NCBI RefSeq assembly: GCF_001517975.1
Contig: NZ_KQ950182.1
Span: 99,134 to 147,118, forward strand
DNA: 47,985 bases
DNA from: Thermobifida cellulosilytica TB100
GTDB lineage: Bacteria > Actinomycetota > Actinomycetes > Streptosporangiales > Streptosporangiaceae
Direction of reading: 5' to 3'
Made by a program: the position numbers and the translations under genes. Of the stretch, positions 16,615 through 25,249 are shown in pieces. The notes beneath the pieces are model-generated. The model did no database searches, was not told the DNA's origin, and saw only the letters and a list, made by a program, of their open reading frames with translations. Position 1 is the first letter of the stretch. Each line of letters starts with the position of its first letter.

Positions 16615-16977
16615 ATGGAGCGCGTGTTGGTGATCAAGGCGACCGCCGGCGAGGACGCCCCCGAACGCTGCAACCAGGCGTTCACGGTGGCCGCGGCGGC
16701 GGTGGCGAGCGGGGTTCAGGTGTCGCTCTGGCTGACCGGGGAGGCCAGTTGGATGGCGGTCCCCGGGCGGGCGGAGCAGTTCTCGCTGCCGCACGCGGCC
16801 CCGCTCAACGAACTGCTCGACGTGGTGCTCTCGGCAGGCCGGGTCACCGTCTGCACCCAGTGCGCGGCGCGGCGTTCGCTCACCGAGGACGACCTGGTCA
16901 AGGGCGTGCGGATCGCGGGAGCCCCCACCTTCGTCGAGGAGGTCATGGCCGAGGGCGCCAAGGCGCTGGTCTACTGA
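16615..16977 (+). CDS. DsrE-family protein
   Basis: The 120-residue single-domain protein has a DsrE/DsrF-like pattern: N-terminal strand ERVLVIKATAGEDAPERCNQAF, a middle LWLTGEASWMAVPG segment, and CTQCAARRSL with two Cys three apart in the position where family members carry a sulfur-handling Cys. A final EEVMAEGAKALVY helix-strand closes the domain. Members act in sulfur relay or as peroxiredoxin-like proteins, but the role here is not evident. A bidirectional terminator follows. Confidence 0.75.
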   Translation: MERVLVIKATAGEDAPERCNQAFTVAAAAVASGVQVSLWLTGEASWMAVPGRAEQFSLPHAAPLNELLDVVLSAGRVTVCTQCAARRSLTEDDLVKGVRIAGAPTFVEEVMAEGAKALVY

Positions 16978-17004
16978 CCCGCCCTTCCCCGGGCCACATG
17001 CGAC

Positions 17005-17036
17005 GGGGCCGCCGCACCGGTCGGTGCGGCGGCCCC
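17005..17036. terminator. Bidirectional terminator between DsrE and xylanase genes
   Basis: GGGGCCGCCGCACC (17005-17018) pairs perfectly with 17023-17036 around a GGTC loop. It separates the convergent genes ending at 16977 and 17069. Confidence 0.8.
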
Positions 17037-17068
17037 TGAGCCGTCTCAGACGGTGGTCAGTTCACCGG

Positions 17069-18541
17069 TCAGGAGCAGACGTTGCCGTTGAGGGTGAACT
17101 GGTTGGGAGCCGAGACGTTGCCGTTCTTGCCCGCGACGAAGCCGAGCTCGGCTCTCTGGCCGGGCTGGATGGTCGGGTTCCAGGACGGGGCGCGCACGGT
17201 GAACTGCGAGCCGTTCTGGGTCCAGTCGCCGTTCCAGCCGTTGTTGAGGTACACGTTGGGCAGGCTGAACTGGAGGGTCCAGTTGTTGATCGGCGAGGAG
17301 CCGGTGTTCCTGATGTAGATGGCGCCCTGGAAGCCGTTGCCCCAGTCGTTGACCACGACGTAGTCCACGTCGCAGGGACCGCTCGGACCGCCCGGGTCGC
17401 TGCCGCCCGGGTCGCTGCCGCCGGGGTCGCTACCGCCCGGGTCGCTGCCACCGGGGTCGCTGCCGCCCGGGTCGTCGTTGCCGCCGAGGGCCTCGTAGAC
17501 CGCGTACCAGGCGGGCTTGCGGTTGTACTGGCCGTCGTAGAGGAGCGGGGCGCCCTCGCCGCTGAAGGTGTAGGGGACCCAGGAGCGCTCGTCGTCGATG
17601 CCCCAGACGGTGATGCCGATGCAGCGGCTCACGGCCAGGCAGGCGTTCACCACGGTCTTGTAGTCGTTGGCCTGCTGCTGGAGCTTGGCGCTGTTCGCGG
17701 GCATCTGCATGCGGATGTCCAGCTCGGTGATCGCCACGTCCAGGCCCAGGTCGGCGAAGCGCTGGATGTTCTGCTGGAACGTGGACGGCACCTGGCCGAC
17801 GATCAGGTGGCTCTGGATGCCGATGCCGTGGATGGGCACGCCCCGGTTGAGCAGGTCGACCACCAGGTTGTACAGGCCGTTGCTCTTCGCGTTGATGCCC
17901 TCGATGTTGTAGTCGTTGATGTAGAGCTTGGCGTTCGGGTCGACCTCGTGGGCCTTGCGGAACGCGTACTCGATGTAGTTGCGTCCCATGCCCTGGTACC
18001 AGATCGAGTTGCGGAACGTGCCGTCCTCGTTGAACGCCTCGTTGACCACGTCCCAGGCGTAGAGGTCACCCCGGTAGCGGCCGGCCACCACCTCGATGTG
18101 GTTCTCCATGAGGGAGCGGAGCTGGGTGCCGTTGAAGCCGCCGTTGTTCAGCCAGGACGGGAGCTGGCTGTGCCAGACCAGGGTGTGCCCGCGCACGATC
18201 TGGTTGTTGGCCTTGGCGAAGTTGATGATGGAGTCGGCCGGGGCCCAGTTGTACTGTCCCCGCTGCGGCTCCAGCGACTCCCACTTCATCTCGTTCTCGT
18301 GGGTGACCGCGCTGAACTGGGCGGCCGCGATGCTGCGGTACTGGGAGTCGCTGTTGAGCGGGTTGACGGTGAGGGCGGTGCCGAAGTGGCGTCCGCCCTT
18401 CTGGGCGGCCAGCTCCCGCAGGGTCGACTCAGCCTGCGCGGGGGAGGCCGTGACCAGCAGGCCGGCTGCAGTCAGGGCCGATGTGAGGAGGAGGCCGAGC
18501 GAGCGTCTGACTCGCCCGGTGCGGTGACGGGTCTCCGTCAT
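17069..18541 (-). CDS. Secreted GH10 endo-1,4-beta-xylanase with C-terminal CBM2
   Basis: The 490-residue exported enzyme has a signal peptide ending near ASPAQA (37). The GH10 catalytic barrel spans about 40-352, with the acid/base Glu168 in WDVVNEAF and the nucleophile Glu273 in ITELDIRM. A linker with six DPGGS/P repeats (357-386) follows. The CBM2 module at 390-490 has terminal Cys390 and Cys489 positioned for a disulfide and exposed Trp residues. It hydrolyses xylan outside the cell while anchored on cellulose. The layout closely resembles GH10-CBM2 xylanases of Thermobifida. A CelR-type operator lies 82 bp upstream, so cellobiose-responsive repression is likely. Confidence 0.95.
   Translation of the reverse strand: MTETRHRTGRVRRSLGLLLTSALTAAGLLVTASPAQAESTLRELAAQKGGRHFGTALTVNPLNSDSQYRSIAAAQFSAVTHENEMKWESLEPQRGQYNWAPADSIINFAKANNQIVRGHTLVWHSQLPSWLNNGGFNGTQLRSLMENHIEVVAGRYRGDLYAWDVVNEAFNEDGTFRNSIWYQGMGRNYIEYAFRKAHEVDPNAKLYINDYNIEGINAKSNGLYNLVVDLLNRGVPIHGIGIQSHLIVGQVPSTFQQNIQRFADLGLDVAITELDIRMQMPANSAKLQQQANDYKTVVNACLAVSRCIGITVWGIDDERSWVPYTFSGEGAPLLYDGQYNRKPAWYAVYEALGGNDDPGGSDPGGSDPGGSDPGGSDPGGSDPGGPSGPCDVDYVVVNDWGNGFQGAIYIRNTGSSPINNWTLQFSLPNVYLNNGWNGDWTQNGSQFTVRAPSWNPTIQPGQRAELGFVAGKNGNVSAPNQFTLNGNVCS
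17384..17473 (-). repeat. 15-bp tandem repeat encoding the xylanase linker
   Basis: Six consecutive 15-bp units encode DPGGS five times and DPGGP once. The units differ mainly at third codon positions. Such arrays can gain or lose units and so change the spacing between catalytic domain and CBM2. A shorter DPGG linker is present in the esterase at 1972-3066. Confidence 0.85.
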
Positions 18542-18622
18542 CGACTGTGTTTCCTTTCGCGCGACGGTTGCTCTGTAGCGCGACCGACTGCCCCCTCAGA
18601 CTGCGTCGGTCAGGCCATACTT

Positions 18623-18636
18623 CGGGAGCGCTCCCA
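18623..18636. promoter_or_regulatory. CelR-type operator upstream of the xylanase
   Basis: The sequence CGGGAGCGCTCCCA matches 13 of 14 positions of the TGGGAGCGCTCCCA palindrome bound by the Thermobifida LacI-family repressor CelR, which is released by cellobiose. A second palindrome, CTAAC-AC-GTTAG, lies at 18656-18667. The site is 82 bp upstream of the start codon. CelR binding is inferred from the match. Confidence 0.8.
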
Positions 18637-18716
18637 AGTGCGACCGGTGACAAATCTAACACGTTAGGTATCGGAGTGGAAGATCGTCTTTACCGTACTA
18701 ATACGTCCGATCACTC

Positions 18717-19142
18717 CTAGATCTCGACCAGGACGGTGAACGGTCCCTCGTTGACCAACTCCACCGACATCTGCGCCCCGAACACCCCGGTCTCCACCCG
18801 CGCGCCCAGCCCGCGCAGCTCCTTGACCACCTGGTCCACCAGCGGCTCGGCCACCGGCCCGGGCGCAGCCGCCTGCCAGGTGGGACGCCGCCCCTTGCGG
18901 GCGTCCCCGTACAGCGTGAACTGGCTGACCACCAGCAGCGGCGCCCCCACGTCGGAGCACGACTTCTCGTCCTCCAGGATCCGCAGCGTCCACAGCTTCC
19001 GCGCCAGCTTGGCCGCCTCCGCGGGACCGTCGCCGTGCGTCACCCCCACCAGCGCCAGCAGCCCCGGCTCCGCGATCGCTCCGACCACCTCGCCGTCGAC
19101 CGTCACCGAGGCGCGGCTGACCCGCTGCACCACCGCACGCAT
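18717..19142 (-). CDS. dtd: D-aminoacyl-tRNA deacylase
   Basis: The 141-residue protein matches Dtd over its full length: [21 protein letters not shown] at the N-terminus, the [15 protein letters not shown] motif carrying the catalytic Ser-Gln, and the C-terminal [11 protein letters not shown] in place of the common NxGPxT. It hydrolyses D-aminoacyl-tRNAs to recycle tRNA and prevent D-amino acid entry into protein. It starts 13 bp after the upstream membrane-protein gene, so they are probably co-transcribed. Confidence 0.95.
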   Translation of the reverse strand: MRAVVQRVSRASVTVDGEVVGAIAEPGLLALVGVTHGDGPAEAAKLARKLWTLRILEDEKSCSDVGAPLLVVSQFTLYGDARKGRRPTWQAAAPGPVAEPLVDQVVKELRGLGARVETGVFGAQMSVELVNEGPFTVLVEI

Positions 19143-19155
19143 GAGACTGCTCCTC

Positions 19156-20907
19156 TCAGATCAGGGAACGGAACTGCCGGGTGTTGGAGATGACCCCCGA
19201 CAGGGTCAGGGTGAACGCCTTGATCGAGTCGGCGAAGTCCCCCAACGTCCAGTCCTGCGGCCCCCGGTACCAGAACAGCCCCTGCTCCGGCGACTCCTCC
19301 GCCCCGGCCGCCGCCAGGATCCGCGCCCAGTGCTCGACGTTGTCGAAGATGATCGCGTACGGCAGGTAGCGGGAGAACACGTGCACCCGCCGCTCGGCCG
19401 GGATGTCGTCGACCCGCGCCCGCAGCAGGTACGCCCGGAACCCCGCCACGTGCGCGAACACCGCACTGCCCAGCTTCGTCTTGGCGGGCATGTACTGCGC
19501 CCCCACGGTCACCGCCGCCCCCGCGATCACCAGCGCCAGACCCGTGAACGCCGCATGGGTGAAGATCGCCAGCAGCACGGTGACCAGCCCGCCCAGCAGG
19601 GTCAGCACGATCCCCACCGTCGTCCACTGGCTGCGCTCCCGGTTGGGACGCCGCGCGAACCACTTCAACCGCACCATGTCGCGGTACAGCTCCTCGCGCA
19701 CGTCGGCCAGTTGGACCGAGAAGTCCTCGCCCAGCTCCGACAGCCGGGTCTGCGGCCCCTTCGGGAACAGCGCGTCCAACAGCAGCCGCTCGTAGGGCAG
19801 CAGCGTCTCCTCGCCGCGCTGCCCGGTACGGGTCAGCAGCCAGTCCGCCGACGAGTACCGCCGCTCGTGCGGCAGCTCCTCGATCCGCAGGTACCCGCGC
19901 ACCGCCAGGTCCACCACGGTCGCGGTGATGTCCACCACGTCGGCCTGCTCGTCGATGAGCGTGCCGATCTGCCCCGGGTGCACGTTGTCCGGAGGCTGGA
20001 AACGCAGGTGCCCGCCCACCCCCGCCTCCACCGGCGCCTGGTCGGCCTTGCGCGCCTCCGACCGCAGCGCCCGCTCGTCCCGGTCGCGCACCCAGATCAG
20101 CAGGACCAGCCCGCCGACCAGCACCACCAGCAGCAGCCCGAACACCCCCGCCGTCACCGGGGTGATCGCGAACGCCGAGGTCAAGGACCAGGAACGGGAC
20201 AGCATCAGGGTGCTCTGCGCGGTCTGCCCCGGATAGCTCACCACGATGTCGAACGTCTGCCCCGGCTCCAGGTCGGCCTGCATGAAGTGGGCCACCAGCG
20301 CCTCGGGACCGCCCATGTTCGACGACGTGCAGTAGATCGAGCTGCGCGGCTCACCCGCCGCGCACGACAGCGCCTGCGGCCGGTCCGGGGCGTCCACGAC
20401 CACCCGCGTCTCCTCCACGGTCTCGCTGTAGCCCCCGACGACCGTCCACTCCAGCTCCAACCGGTCGCCGACCTCGCTGACCGTGCCGTCGACCCGGTAG
20501 TCCAGGATGACGACCTCCGCACCGCCCACAGCCAGGGTGGCGGCCATGGCGGTGTCGTCCTCGACGAGCGAGACCTCCACCGGCCTGCCGTCCCCGCCCT
20601 GCGCAGTCAGACCACTCACCCCGTACAACCGGTCGTGGTCGGTGTCGTAGGGCTCCCGCAGCAGGAAGGTCCGGGTGAACTCCTCCGGACCGCCGCCCCC
20701 GAAGGTGATCCGCTCCTCGGCGTGCAGCACCCCCTTCTCGTCCAGCCGCAGCGAGATCACGTTGAGGATCTGCCCGTCAGCGATCTCGTCCTGTTGGATG
20801 GTGTGCGTCTGCGGATCGTGGGGAGCAGACACCCCCGACAGCGCACCGGTGGACAGAACGACGGCAGCAACACCGAGAAGAGCCGCCCCCGTCGCGGTTC
20901 CCGCCAT
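19156..20907 (-). CDS. DUF2207 family membrane protein
   Basis: The protein is about 583 residues. It has a signal-like N-terminal helix and an extracytoplasmic beta-rich domain (about 40-265) with the DUF2207 pattern ([19 protein letters not shown]). A transmembrane helix lies near 272-296. A cytoplasmic region follows with a winged-helix-like segment ([18 protein letters not shown]), then a helical pair (about 440-485) and a long C-terminal cytoplasmic domain. Function of the family is unknown. ATG 20907 has AAGGCGGG upstream; GTG 20913 is an alternative. Confidence 0.85.
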   Translation of the reverse strand: MAGTATGAALLGVAAVVLSTGALSGVSAPHDPQTHTIQQDEIADGQILNVISLRLDEKGVLHAEERITFGGGGPEEFTRTFLLREPYDTDHDRLYGVSGLTAQGGDGRPVEVSLVEDDTAMAATLAVGGAEVVILDYRVDGTVSEVGDRLELEWTVVGGYSETVEETRVVVDAPDRPQALSCAAGEPRSSIYCTSSNMGGPEALVAHFMQADLEPGQTFDIVVSYPGQTAQSTLMLSRSWSLTSAFAITPVTAGVFGLLLVVLVGGLVLLIWVRDRDERALRSEARKADQAPVEAGVGGHLRFQPPDNVHPGQIGTLIDEQADVVDITATVVDLAVRGYLRIEELPHERRYSSADWLLTRTGQRGEETLLPYERLLLDALFPKGPQTRLSELGEDFSVQLADVREELYRDMVRLKWFARRPNRERSQWTTVGIVLTLLGGLVTVLLAIFTHAAFTGLALVIAGAAVTVGAQYMPAKTKLGSAVFAHVAGFRAYLLRARVDDIPAERRVHVFSRYLPYAIIFDNVEHWARILAAAGAEESPEQGLFWYRGPQDWTLGDFADSIKAFTLTLSGVISNTRQFRSLI

Positions 20908-21065
20908 CGTCACCCCGCCTTGGTCACCTGAGCCACATCACACCCGTGAGCCTACCGACCATGGCCGGGGGCGGTCGCATGCAGGAGACCGGGCAGAAGA
21001 CACCCCTTTCGCCCAGGCATAATCGAAAAGTCACCCCGGCGGGACGAGGAGTGGGGAAACAGCGG

Positions 21066-22025
21066 GTGCGCAAACGGAGCAACCCGGCAACGGCCGGCAG
21101 GTGGAGGCAGGGCAGCGAGTACATGCTGCCCAGCCGCGTGGGCCGTGCCCGGCCGCGCCCCCTGGGCATCGGGGTCTCCGCGGTCGTGGTCATGGGCCTG
21201 GCCGCCGTCGCCCTGGCCGGATTCGTCCTGATGGCCTCCCTCTTCGACCCCAAACCCGGCCCGGTCGTGGGCGTGAGCGGAACCTCCACCGACTCCGCGT
21301 CCTCCACCCAGGACGGGCGGCACCGCGACGTGCTGGCCGCCAACCCCCTCTACCTCAGCGGCGAACTGGGATCGGTCACCTGCCCCGCCCCCGAGACCGA
21401 CCCCCACGACCCCGCCTCCATGGAGAACTTCCTCCACGAGGTCACCGACTGCCTCGACGAGGCGTGGGGCGGCCACCTCACCGAGGCGGGACTGGAGTTC
21501 GAACCGCCCAACCGGGTCTACTGGTACACATCAGGCCAGAGCCCCTGCGGCACCTACCCGCTCGAAGGAACCTCGGCGTTCTACTGCCACGCCAACAAGG
21601 GGCTGTACCTCGGGGTGGAGGACATCGTGACCAACTCCGCCAGCAGCGACCGCACCGCCGCCTACGCCTTCCTCCTCGGCCACGAGTACAGCCACCACGT
21701 GCAGGGCGAGGCCGGAATCCTCACCCAGCACCCGGACACCCAGAACGGCGCCGGCAGCAGCCGCCGCGACGAGTGGAGCCGCCGCAGCGAACTCCAGGCC
21801 AACTGCCTGAGCGGGGTGTTCCTGGGAGCCGTGGAGAGCAGCTTCCCCATCGAGGAGGCCCAGCGCGAGGAGATCCTCCGGGACGCCGAACTCCGCGCCG
21901 ACCGCGACGACGAGCACACCCACGGCAACGACGCCAACAGCCGGATGTGGACCGAGCACGGCATGGACCGCCGGGACCCCGCAGCCTGCAACACCTGGGA
22001 AGCCGAGGAGGAACTGGTCGACTGA
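21066..22025 (+). CDS. Membrane-anchored neutral zinc metallopeptidase (YpfJ/PF04228-like)
   Basis: The protein is about 319 residues, with a basic N-terminus, one membrane anchor (PLGIGVSAVVVMGLAAVALAGFVL region) and an extracytoplasmic peptidase domain. The zinc site is HEYSHHVQGEAG (HExxH) with a third ligand expected in RRSELQANCLSGVF. Four conserved Cys (TCPAP, DCLDE, SPCGTY, FYCHA) also occur in the paralog. The start is uncertain: GTG 21051, GTG 21066 and ATG 21123 are all possible. A paralog lies 32 bp downstream. Substrate is unknown. Confidence 0.85.
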   Translation: MRKRSNPATAGRWRQGSEYMLPSRVGRARPRPLGIGVSAVVVMGLAAVALAGFVLMASLFDPKPGPVVGVSGTSTDSASSTQDGRHRDVLAANPLYLSGELGSVTCPAPETDPHDPASMENFLHEVTDCLDEAWGGHLTEAGLEFEPPNRVYWYTSGQSPCGTYPLEGTSAFYCHANKGLYLGVEDIVTNSASSDRTAAYAFLLGHEYSHHVQGEAGILTQHPDTQNGAGSSRRDEWSRRSELQANCLSGVFLGAVESSFPIEEAQREEILRDAELRADRDDEHTHGNDANSRMWTEHGMDRRDPAACNTWEAEEELVD

Positions 22026-22057
22026 CCGGCGCGCCGCCGGACCGGCCAGGACGCGAA

Positions 22058-22987
22058 GTGGAACGGGGACACCACCGGACAGCGAAGCGCGGGGCGCGCG
22101 GCGCCCGCCCCGCGGCACTGGGCGCGACGGCCCTGGCCCTCGCCCTCCTCACCGGATGCGCCCCCGCCACCACCGGCACCCCCGCACCGGCCCCCGCCCC
22201 CCAACAGCAGGCGTCCTCCTCCGCCGACCCCCACCGCAGGCCCGACAGCGGCCTGGGAGCCGACTTCACCGGCGAGAGCGTGATCAAGCACAACCCGCTC
22301 TACGCCACCGGCCGCCTGTCCCCGCTGCCCTGCCCCGCCCTCGAACTCGACGTCCACGACGCCGAGTCCATGGAACGCTTCCTCAACGCCGTCACCGACT
22401 GCCTGGACCAGGCGTGGACCGTCCAGTTCGCCAAGGCGGGACTGGAGTTCGAACCCCCGCAGCGGGTCTACTGGACCGAGCCCGGCACCAGCCCGTGCCG
22501 CGACTACCCCTCCGCCGCCGGCGGCTTCTACTGCCGCGCCAGCAAGAGCGTCTACCTCGGCGTCCACGACATCGCCGAGAAGTGGAGCCACAGCCCCGAC
22601 AGCGTCGTCTACGCCTCCCTGCTCGCCCACGAGTACGGCCACCACGTGCAGGGCGAGGCCGGAATCCTCGACTACTACCACGAGCGGCGCCGCCAGGAGA
22701 CCGACCCGGTCGAACGGAACGCCTGGACCCGCCGCGGCGAACTCCAGGCCAACTGCCTGGCCGGAGTCTTCCTCGGCTCGGTGGCCGTCACCTACCCGAT
22801 CGGCGAGGAGGAGCGCCGCGTCCTGCTCCAGGACGCCGCCGCCACCGCCGACCGGGCGGACAGCACCGACGCCGAACGCACCCACGGCTCGGCCGAGAAC
22901 AGCGCCCTGTGGCTGGAGCGGGGACTGGACTACCAGACCCCCGGCTCCTGCAACACCTGGACCGCCGAGGACGACCTCGTCCAGTAG
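22058..22987 (+). CDS. Lipoprotein neutral zinc metallopeptidase, paralog of the upstream gene
   Basis: The 309-residue protein has a lipoprotein signal ending LALLTGC, a Pro/Ala/Gln-rich spacer, and a peptidase domain very similar to the preceding gene. Shared sequences include KHNPLYATGRL, FLNAVTDCLDQAW, AGLEFEPPQRVYW, the zinc motif HEYGHHVQGEAGIL, and the third-ligand region RRGELQANCLAGVF. I take it as a tandem duplication in which the membrane anchor was replaced by a lipid anchor. GTG 22058 has AGGA 4-8 bp upstream and lies 32 bp after the upstream stop, so the pair is likely one operon. Confidence 0.85.
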   Translation: MERGHHRTAKRGARGARPAALGATALALALLTGCAPATTGTPAPAPAPQQQASSSADPHRRPDSGLGADFTGESVIKHNPLYATGRLSPLPCPALELDVHDAESMERFLNAVTDCLDQAWTVQFAKAGLEFEPPQRVYWTEPGTSPCRDYPSAAGGFYCRASKSVYLGVHDIAEKWSHSPDSVVYASLLAHEYGHHVQGEAGILDYYHERRRQETDPVERNAWTRRGELQANCLAGVFLGSVAVTYPIGEEERRVLLQDAAATADRADSTDAERTHGSAENSALWLERGLDYQTPGSCNTWTAEDDLVQ

Positions 22988-22988
22988 G

Positions 22989-23303
22989 TCACCAGGGACC
23001 GTAGGGGCCCTCGCCCCCGGAACGGCCGATCTGACGGACCGCGGGACGCACGTCGATCAGGAAGATCAGCGCCGCGACCAGCGCCAGGATCGTCAGGAAG
23101 GCGAACATGCCCAGGAACGCGGCCAGCGACACCACCGTGCCCGCGCTGAGCACCCCCACCCACAGCCCCTTGGTCTGCTTGTCCATGGCCGGGAACGCCT
23201 GCGCGGGAGTGCGGGCCGCCTCGATCAGTGAGTACAGCGACATCACGAAGGTCGCCAGGTAGAGGACCCTGAAGAGCAGATCGAAGAACCCAATGACTTG
23301 CAC
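22989..23303 (-). CDS. DUF2516 family membrane protein
   Basis: The 104-residue protein has three hydrophobic stretches (about 5-27, 46-67 and 68-86) and a conserved-looking ARTPAQAFPAMDKQTKGLWVG loop typical of DUF2516. The C-terminus is short, basic then Gly-rich. It starts at GTG 23303 and ends just beyond the stop of the convergent peptidase gene. Function is unknown. Confidence 0.8.
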   Translation of the reverse strand: MQVIGFFDLLFRVLYLATFVMSLYSLIEAARTPAQAFPAMDKQTKGLWVGVLSAGTVVSLAAFLGMFAFLTILALVAALIFLIDVRPAVRQIGRSGGEGPYGPW

Positions 23304-23394
23304 GCGAGCCCCCGGCTGTCGTCGTGGGAGAACCTTGCCTTCAGAGTAAACGCGCAGCGGCCGCGAAACGTGCCCTCCACGGCCGCCGCCCTCG

Positions 23395-24339
23395 TCACAT
23401 CGGCAGGTGCCACAGGGTCAGGGTCGACGCCATCAGCGCCACCGACCCGCTCAGCACGGCCGCGGTGGCGCGCCGCGACAACTGCACCGGGTTCAGCAGC
23501 CGCGACACCCGGGCCAGCACCTCCGGCTGCTGCTCGTTGGGGACCACCGCCATTGCCCCGGCCGGAACCGCCGCACCGCCCGCGGCCCCGAAACGCACCA
23601 GCGCCGTCGCCAGCTCCCGCGGGGAGTGGTGACGGCGGGCGTGGTCGTCGGCGCACATCTCGATGAGCAGCGCCACCGCGTTGTAACAGCGCTCCATGAT
23701 CCGCACCCGCGGGAAGGCGCGCTTCAGCGACGAGAACGGAAGAAGCACGAGGTCGTGCCGCTGGCGCAGGTGCGCGTGCTCGTGGGCCAGCACCGCGGCC
23801 AGCTCCCGGCGGTCCAGCACCTCCAGCGCCCCCGCGCTGATGACGATCTGCGGGTTCAGCACACCGGGCAGGCAGTAGGCCGCAGCGGCCGGATGGTCGA
23901 GCACCCGGGCCCCGGGGACCTCCGGGTGTTCGTGGGCGACCAGTTCGAGAAGGGCGCGGTGGCGGCGGCGCGTCCGCACCACCTGGAGGAAGGAGACCGC
24001 CAGACCCCAGAAGAGCACCAGGGTCAGCAGCACCGCCGCGACGAGCGCGGCCACCCGGGTGGCGGCGAAGTGCCCCTCGGACAGGACGTCCAGCCGCAGG
24101 CCGTTCGCGGCGGCGTCGCGCACGAGGGCGGTCAGGCCGTGCAGCACTCCCAGACCGTAGGGGGCCAGGCCGAAGGCCAGCAGGGCGCCGATGGTGGACA
24201 CGCCCCACGCCAGCCCCAGCGCCTGCCAGGCGACCACGGCGACGTGCGGGCCCCGGGAAGGCCACCGGGCGCTCAACAGGAGGTGGGCGGCGATGAGACA
24301 GCCGACCGCGATCGCTGTGAGCAGTGCGGCAACGACCAT
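23395..24339 (-). CDS. M56 (BlaR1/MecR1-like) membrane metallopeptidase
   Basis: The 314-residue protein has about four hydrophobic helices around a cytoplasmic peptidase domain. The zinc motif HEHAH is at 186-190 and the downstream glutamate is in LIEMCADDHARRH. There is no C-terminal penicillin-binding sensor domain, so it is the short form common in actinobacteria. It starts 4 bp downstream of the BlaI-family repressor gene. The family logic is that a signal activates the protease, which inactivates the repressor. The signal and regulon are not known here. Confidence 0.9.
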   Translation of the reverse strand: MVVAALLTAIAVGCLIAAHLLLSARWPSRGPHVAVVAWQALGLAWGVSTIGALLAFGLAPYGLGVLHGLTALVRDAAANGLRLDVLSEGHFAATRVAALVAAVLLTLVLFWGLAVSFLQVVRTRRRHRALLELVAHEHPEVPGARVLDHPAAAAYCLPGVLNPQIVISAGALEVLDRRELAAVLAHEHAHLRQRHDLVLLPFSSLKRAFPRVRIMERCYNAVALLIEMCADDHARRHHSPRELATALVRFGAAGGAAVPAGAMAVVPNEQQPEVLARVSRLLNPVQLSRRATAAVLSGSVALMASTLTLWHLPM

Positions 24340-24343
24340 GCGG

Positions 24344-24721
24344 CTACATCCTTGATCTGTCGCTTTCCCCGTGGTTCTCCGCGAGGAGGCGGCGAAGTAG
24401 TTCGGCCTCCGCGCCGCTCATCGAGCGCACGAAAGCAGCAAGGGCGGCGTCGCGGTCACCGGTCTGGCCGAGCGCGTCGTGCATCAGCTCCGAGACGTAG
24501 GCCTCCCGGCTGGCTGCCGGACGGTAGCGCCACGCGCGGCCCTCCCGGGTGCGGGTCACGACACCCTTCTTGGCGAGTCGGTCGAGCACCGTCATGACGG
24601 TCGTGTGCGCGAGGTCGCGGTCAGCCAGAGCGCGGCCCACTTCCCGAACCGTCATGGGCTCGGTTCGTTCCCACAGTACATCCATCACCGCGCGTTCAAG
24701 GTCGCCGAGCCTGTTCTTCAT
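24344..24721 (-). CDS. BlaI/MecI/CopY family transcriptional repressor
   Basis: The 125-residue protein has the BlaI winged helix: LGDLERAVMDVLWE, MTVREVGRALADRDLAHTTVMTVLDRLAKKG and a wing VTRTREGRAWRYRP. A dimerisation tail follows (SELMHDALGQTGDRDAALAAFVRSM). It is first in an operon with the M56 peptidase. A dyad CTACA-CGC-TGTAG lies 25 bp upstream, consistent with autoregulation. Confidence 0.92.
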   Translation of the reverse strand: MKNRLGDLERAVMDVLWERTEPMTVREVGRALADRDLAHTTVMTVLDRLAKKGVVTRTREGRAWRYRPAASREAYVSELMHDALGQTGDRDAALAAFVRSMSGAEAELLRRLLAENHGESDRSRM

Positions 24722-24744
24722 AGAGGCCAGTTTACCGGCGGTAG

Positions 24745-24761
24745 TACTACACGCTGTAGGA
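24745..24761. promoter_or_regulatory. BlaI-type operator
   Basis: TACTACACGCTGTAGGA contains the perfect dyad CTACA-CGC-TGTAG (24747-24759) and resembles the TACTACA-TGTAGTA boxes known for BlaI-family repressors. It is 25-40 bp upstream of the repressor start codon. The rest of 24762-25009 holds an AGGGGAG..CTCCCCT hairpin and no supported gene. Confidence 0.65.
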
Positions 24762-25009
24762 CCCCCTGTTCAGGGGAGGACTCCCCTGGTGCAACAAGGG
24801 ACCGAAGTCCTCTCTTCCCCTCCTTCCGCACCGGAGCGGGGACCGCCCGGACCCGGCCCGGCCTGCCGGGACCGGGCAAGGAGGGCGGGACCCAAGAGTT
24901 CGCCGCGATTTCGGAGAACTCCCCTCACGCTCGGGCGCGGACGGATAACATGGCGTCAGCCGGAATCAAAAGGGGAAAGTTCGGCGCTCTCCAAAGGTTC
25001 AGCACCGGG

Positions 25010-25040
25010 AAAGCCCTCACTGCTCGCAGTGGGGGCTTTT
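25010..25040. terminator. Rho-independent terminator
   Basis: AAAGCCCTCACTG (25010-25022) pairs with CAGTGGGGGCTTT (25027-25039) around CTCG, with one T-G wobble, and is followed by T residues on the plus strand. It lies just beyond the stop of the minus-strand DUF397 gene. Confidence 0.8.
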
Positions 25041-25051
25041 CTTCGTCCGCG

Positions 25052-25249
25052 CTACAGGCGGCCGGTCTTCACGGCGTCCACGAACGCACGCCACTCGGCG
25101 GCGGGGAACACGAGGTACCCCGCATCGGGGTGCTTGGAGTCGCGCACAGCAGCCGCACCCGGCAGGTCGGCGACTTCGACGCAGTCCTGCCCGCGGGCAG
25201 TCGTGTAGGAGGATCTCCGAAACGCCAGCGAATCGGGGGCTTCAGGCAC
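25052..25249 (-). CDS. DUF397 protein
   Basis: The 65-residue protein matches DUF397 throughout: LAFRRSSYTTARGQDCVEVADLPGAAAVRDSKHP and FPAAEWRAFVDAVKTG. In actinobacteria these proteins pair with XRE-HTH/DUF5753 regulators (WhiJ-type systems) as here, where the genes overlap by 8 bp. They are proposed to modulate the partner regulator; the biochemical activity is not established. Confidence 0.92.
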   Translation of the reverse strand: MPEAPDSLAFRRSSYTTARGQDCVEVADLPGAAAVRDSKHPDAGYLVFPAAEWRAFVDAVKTGRL

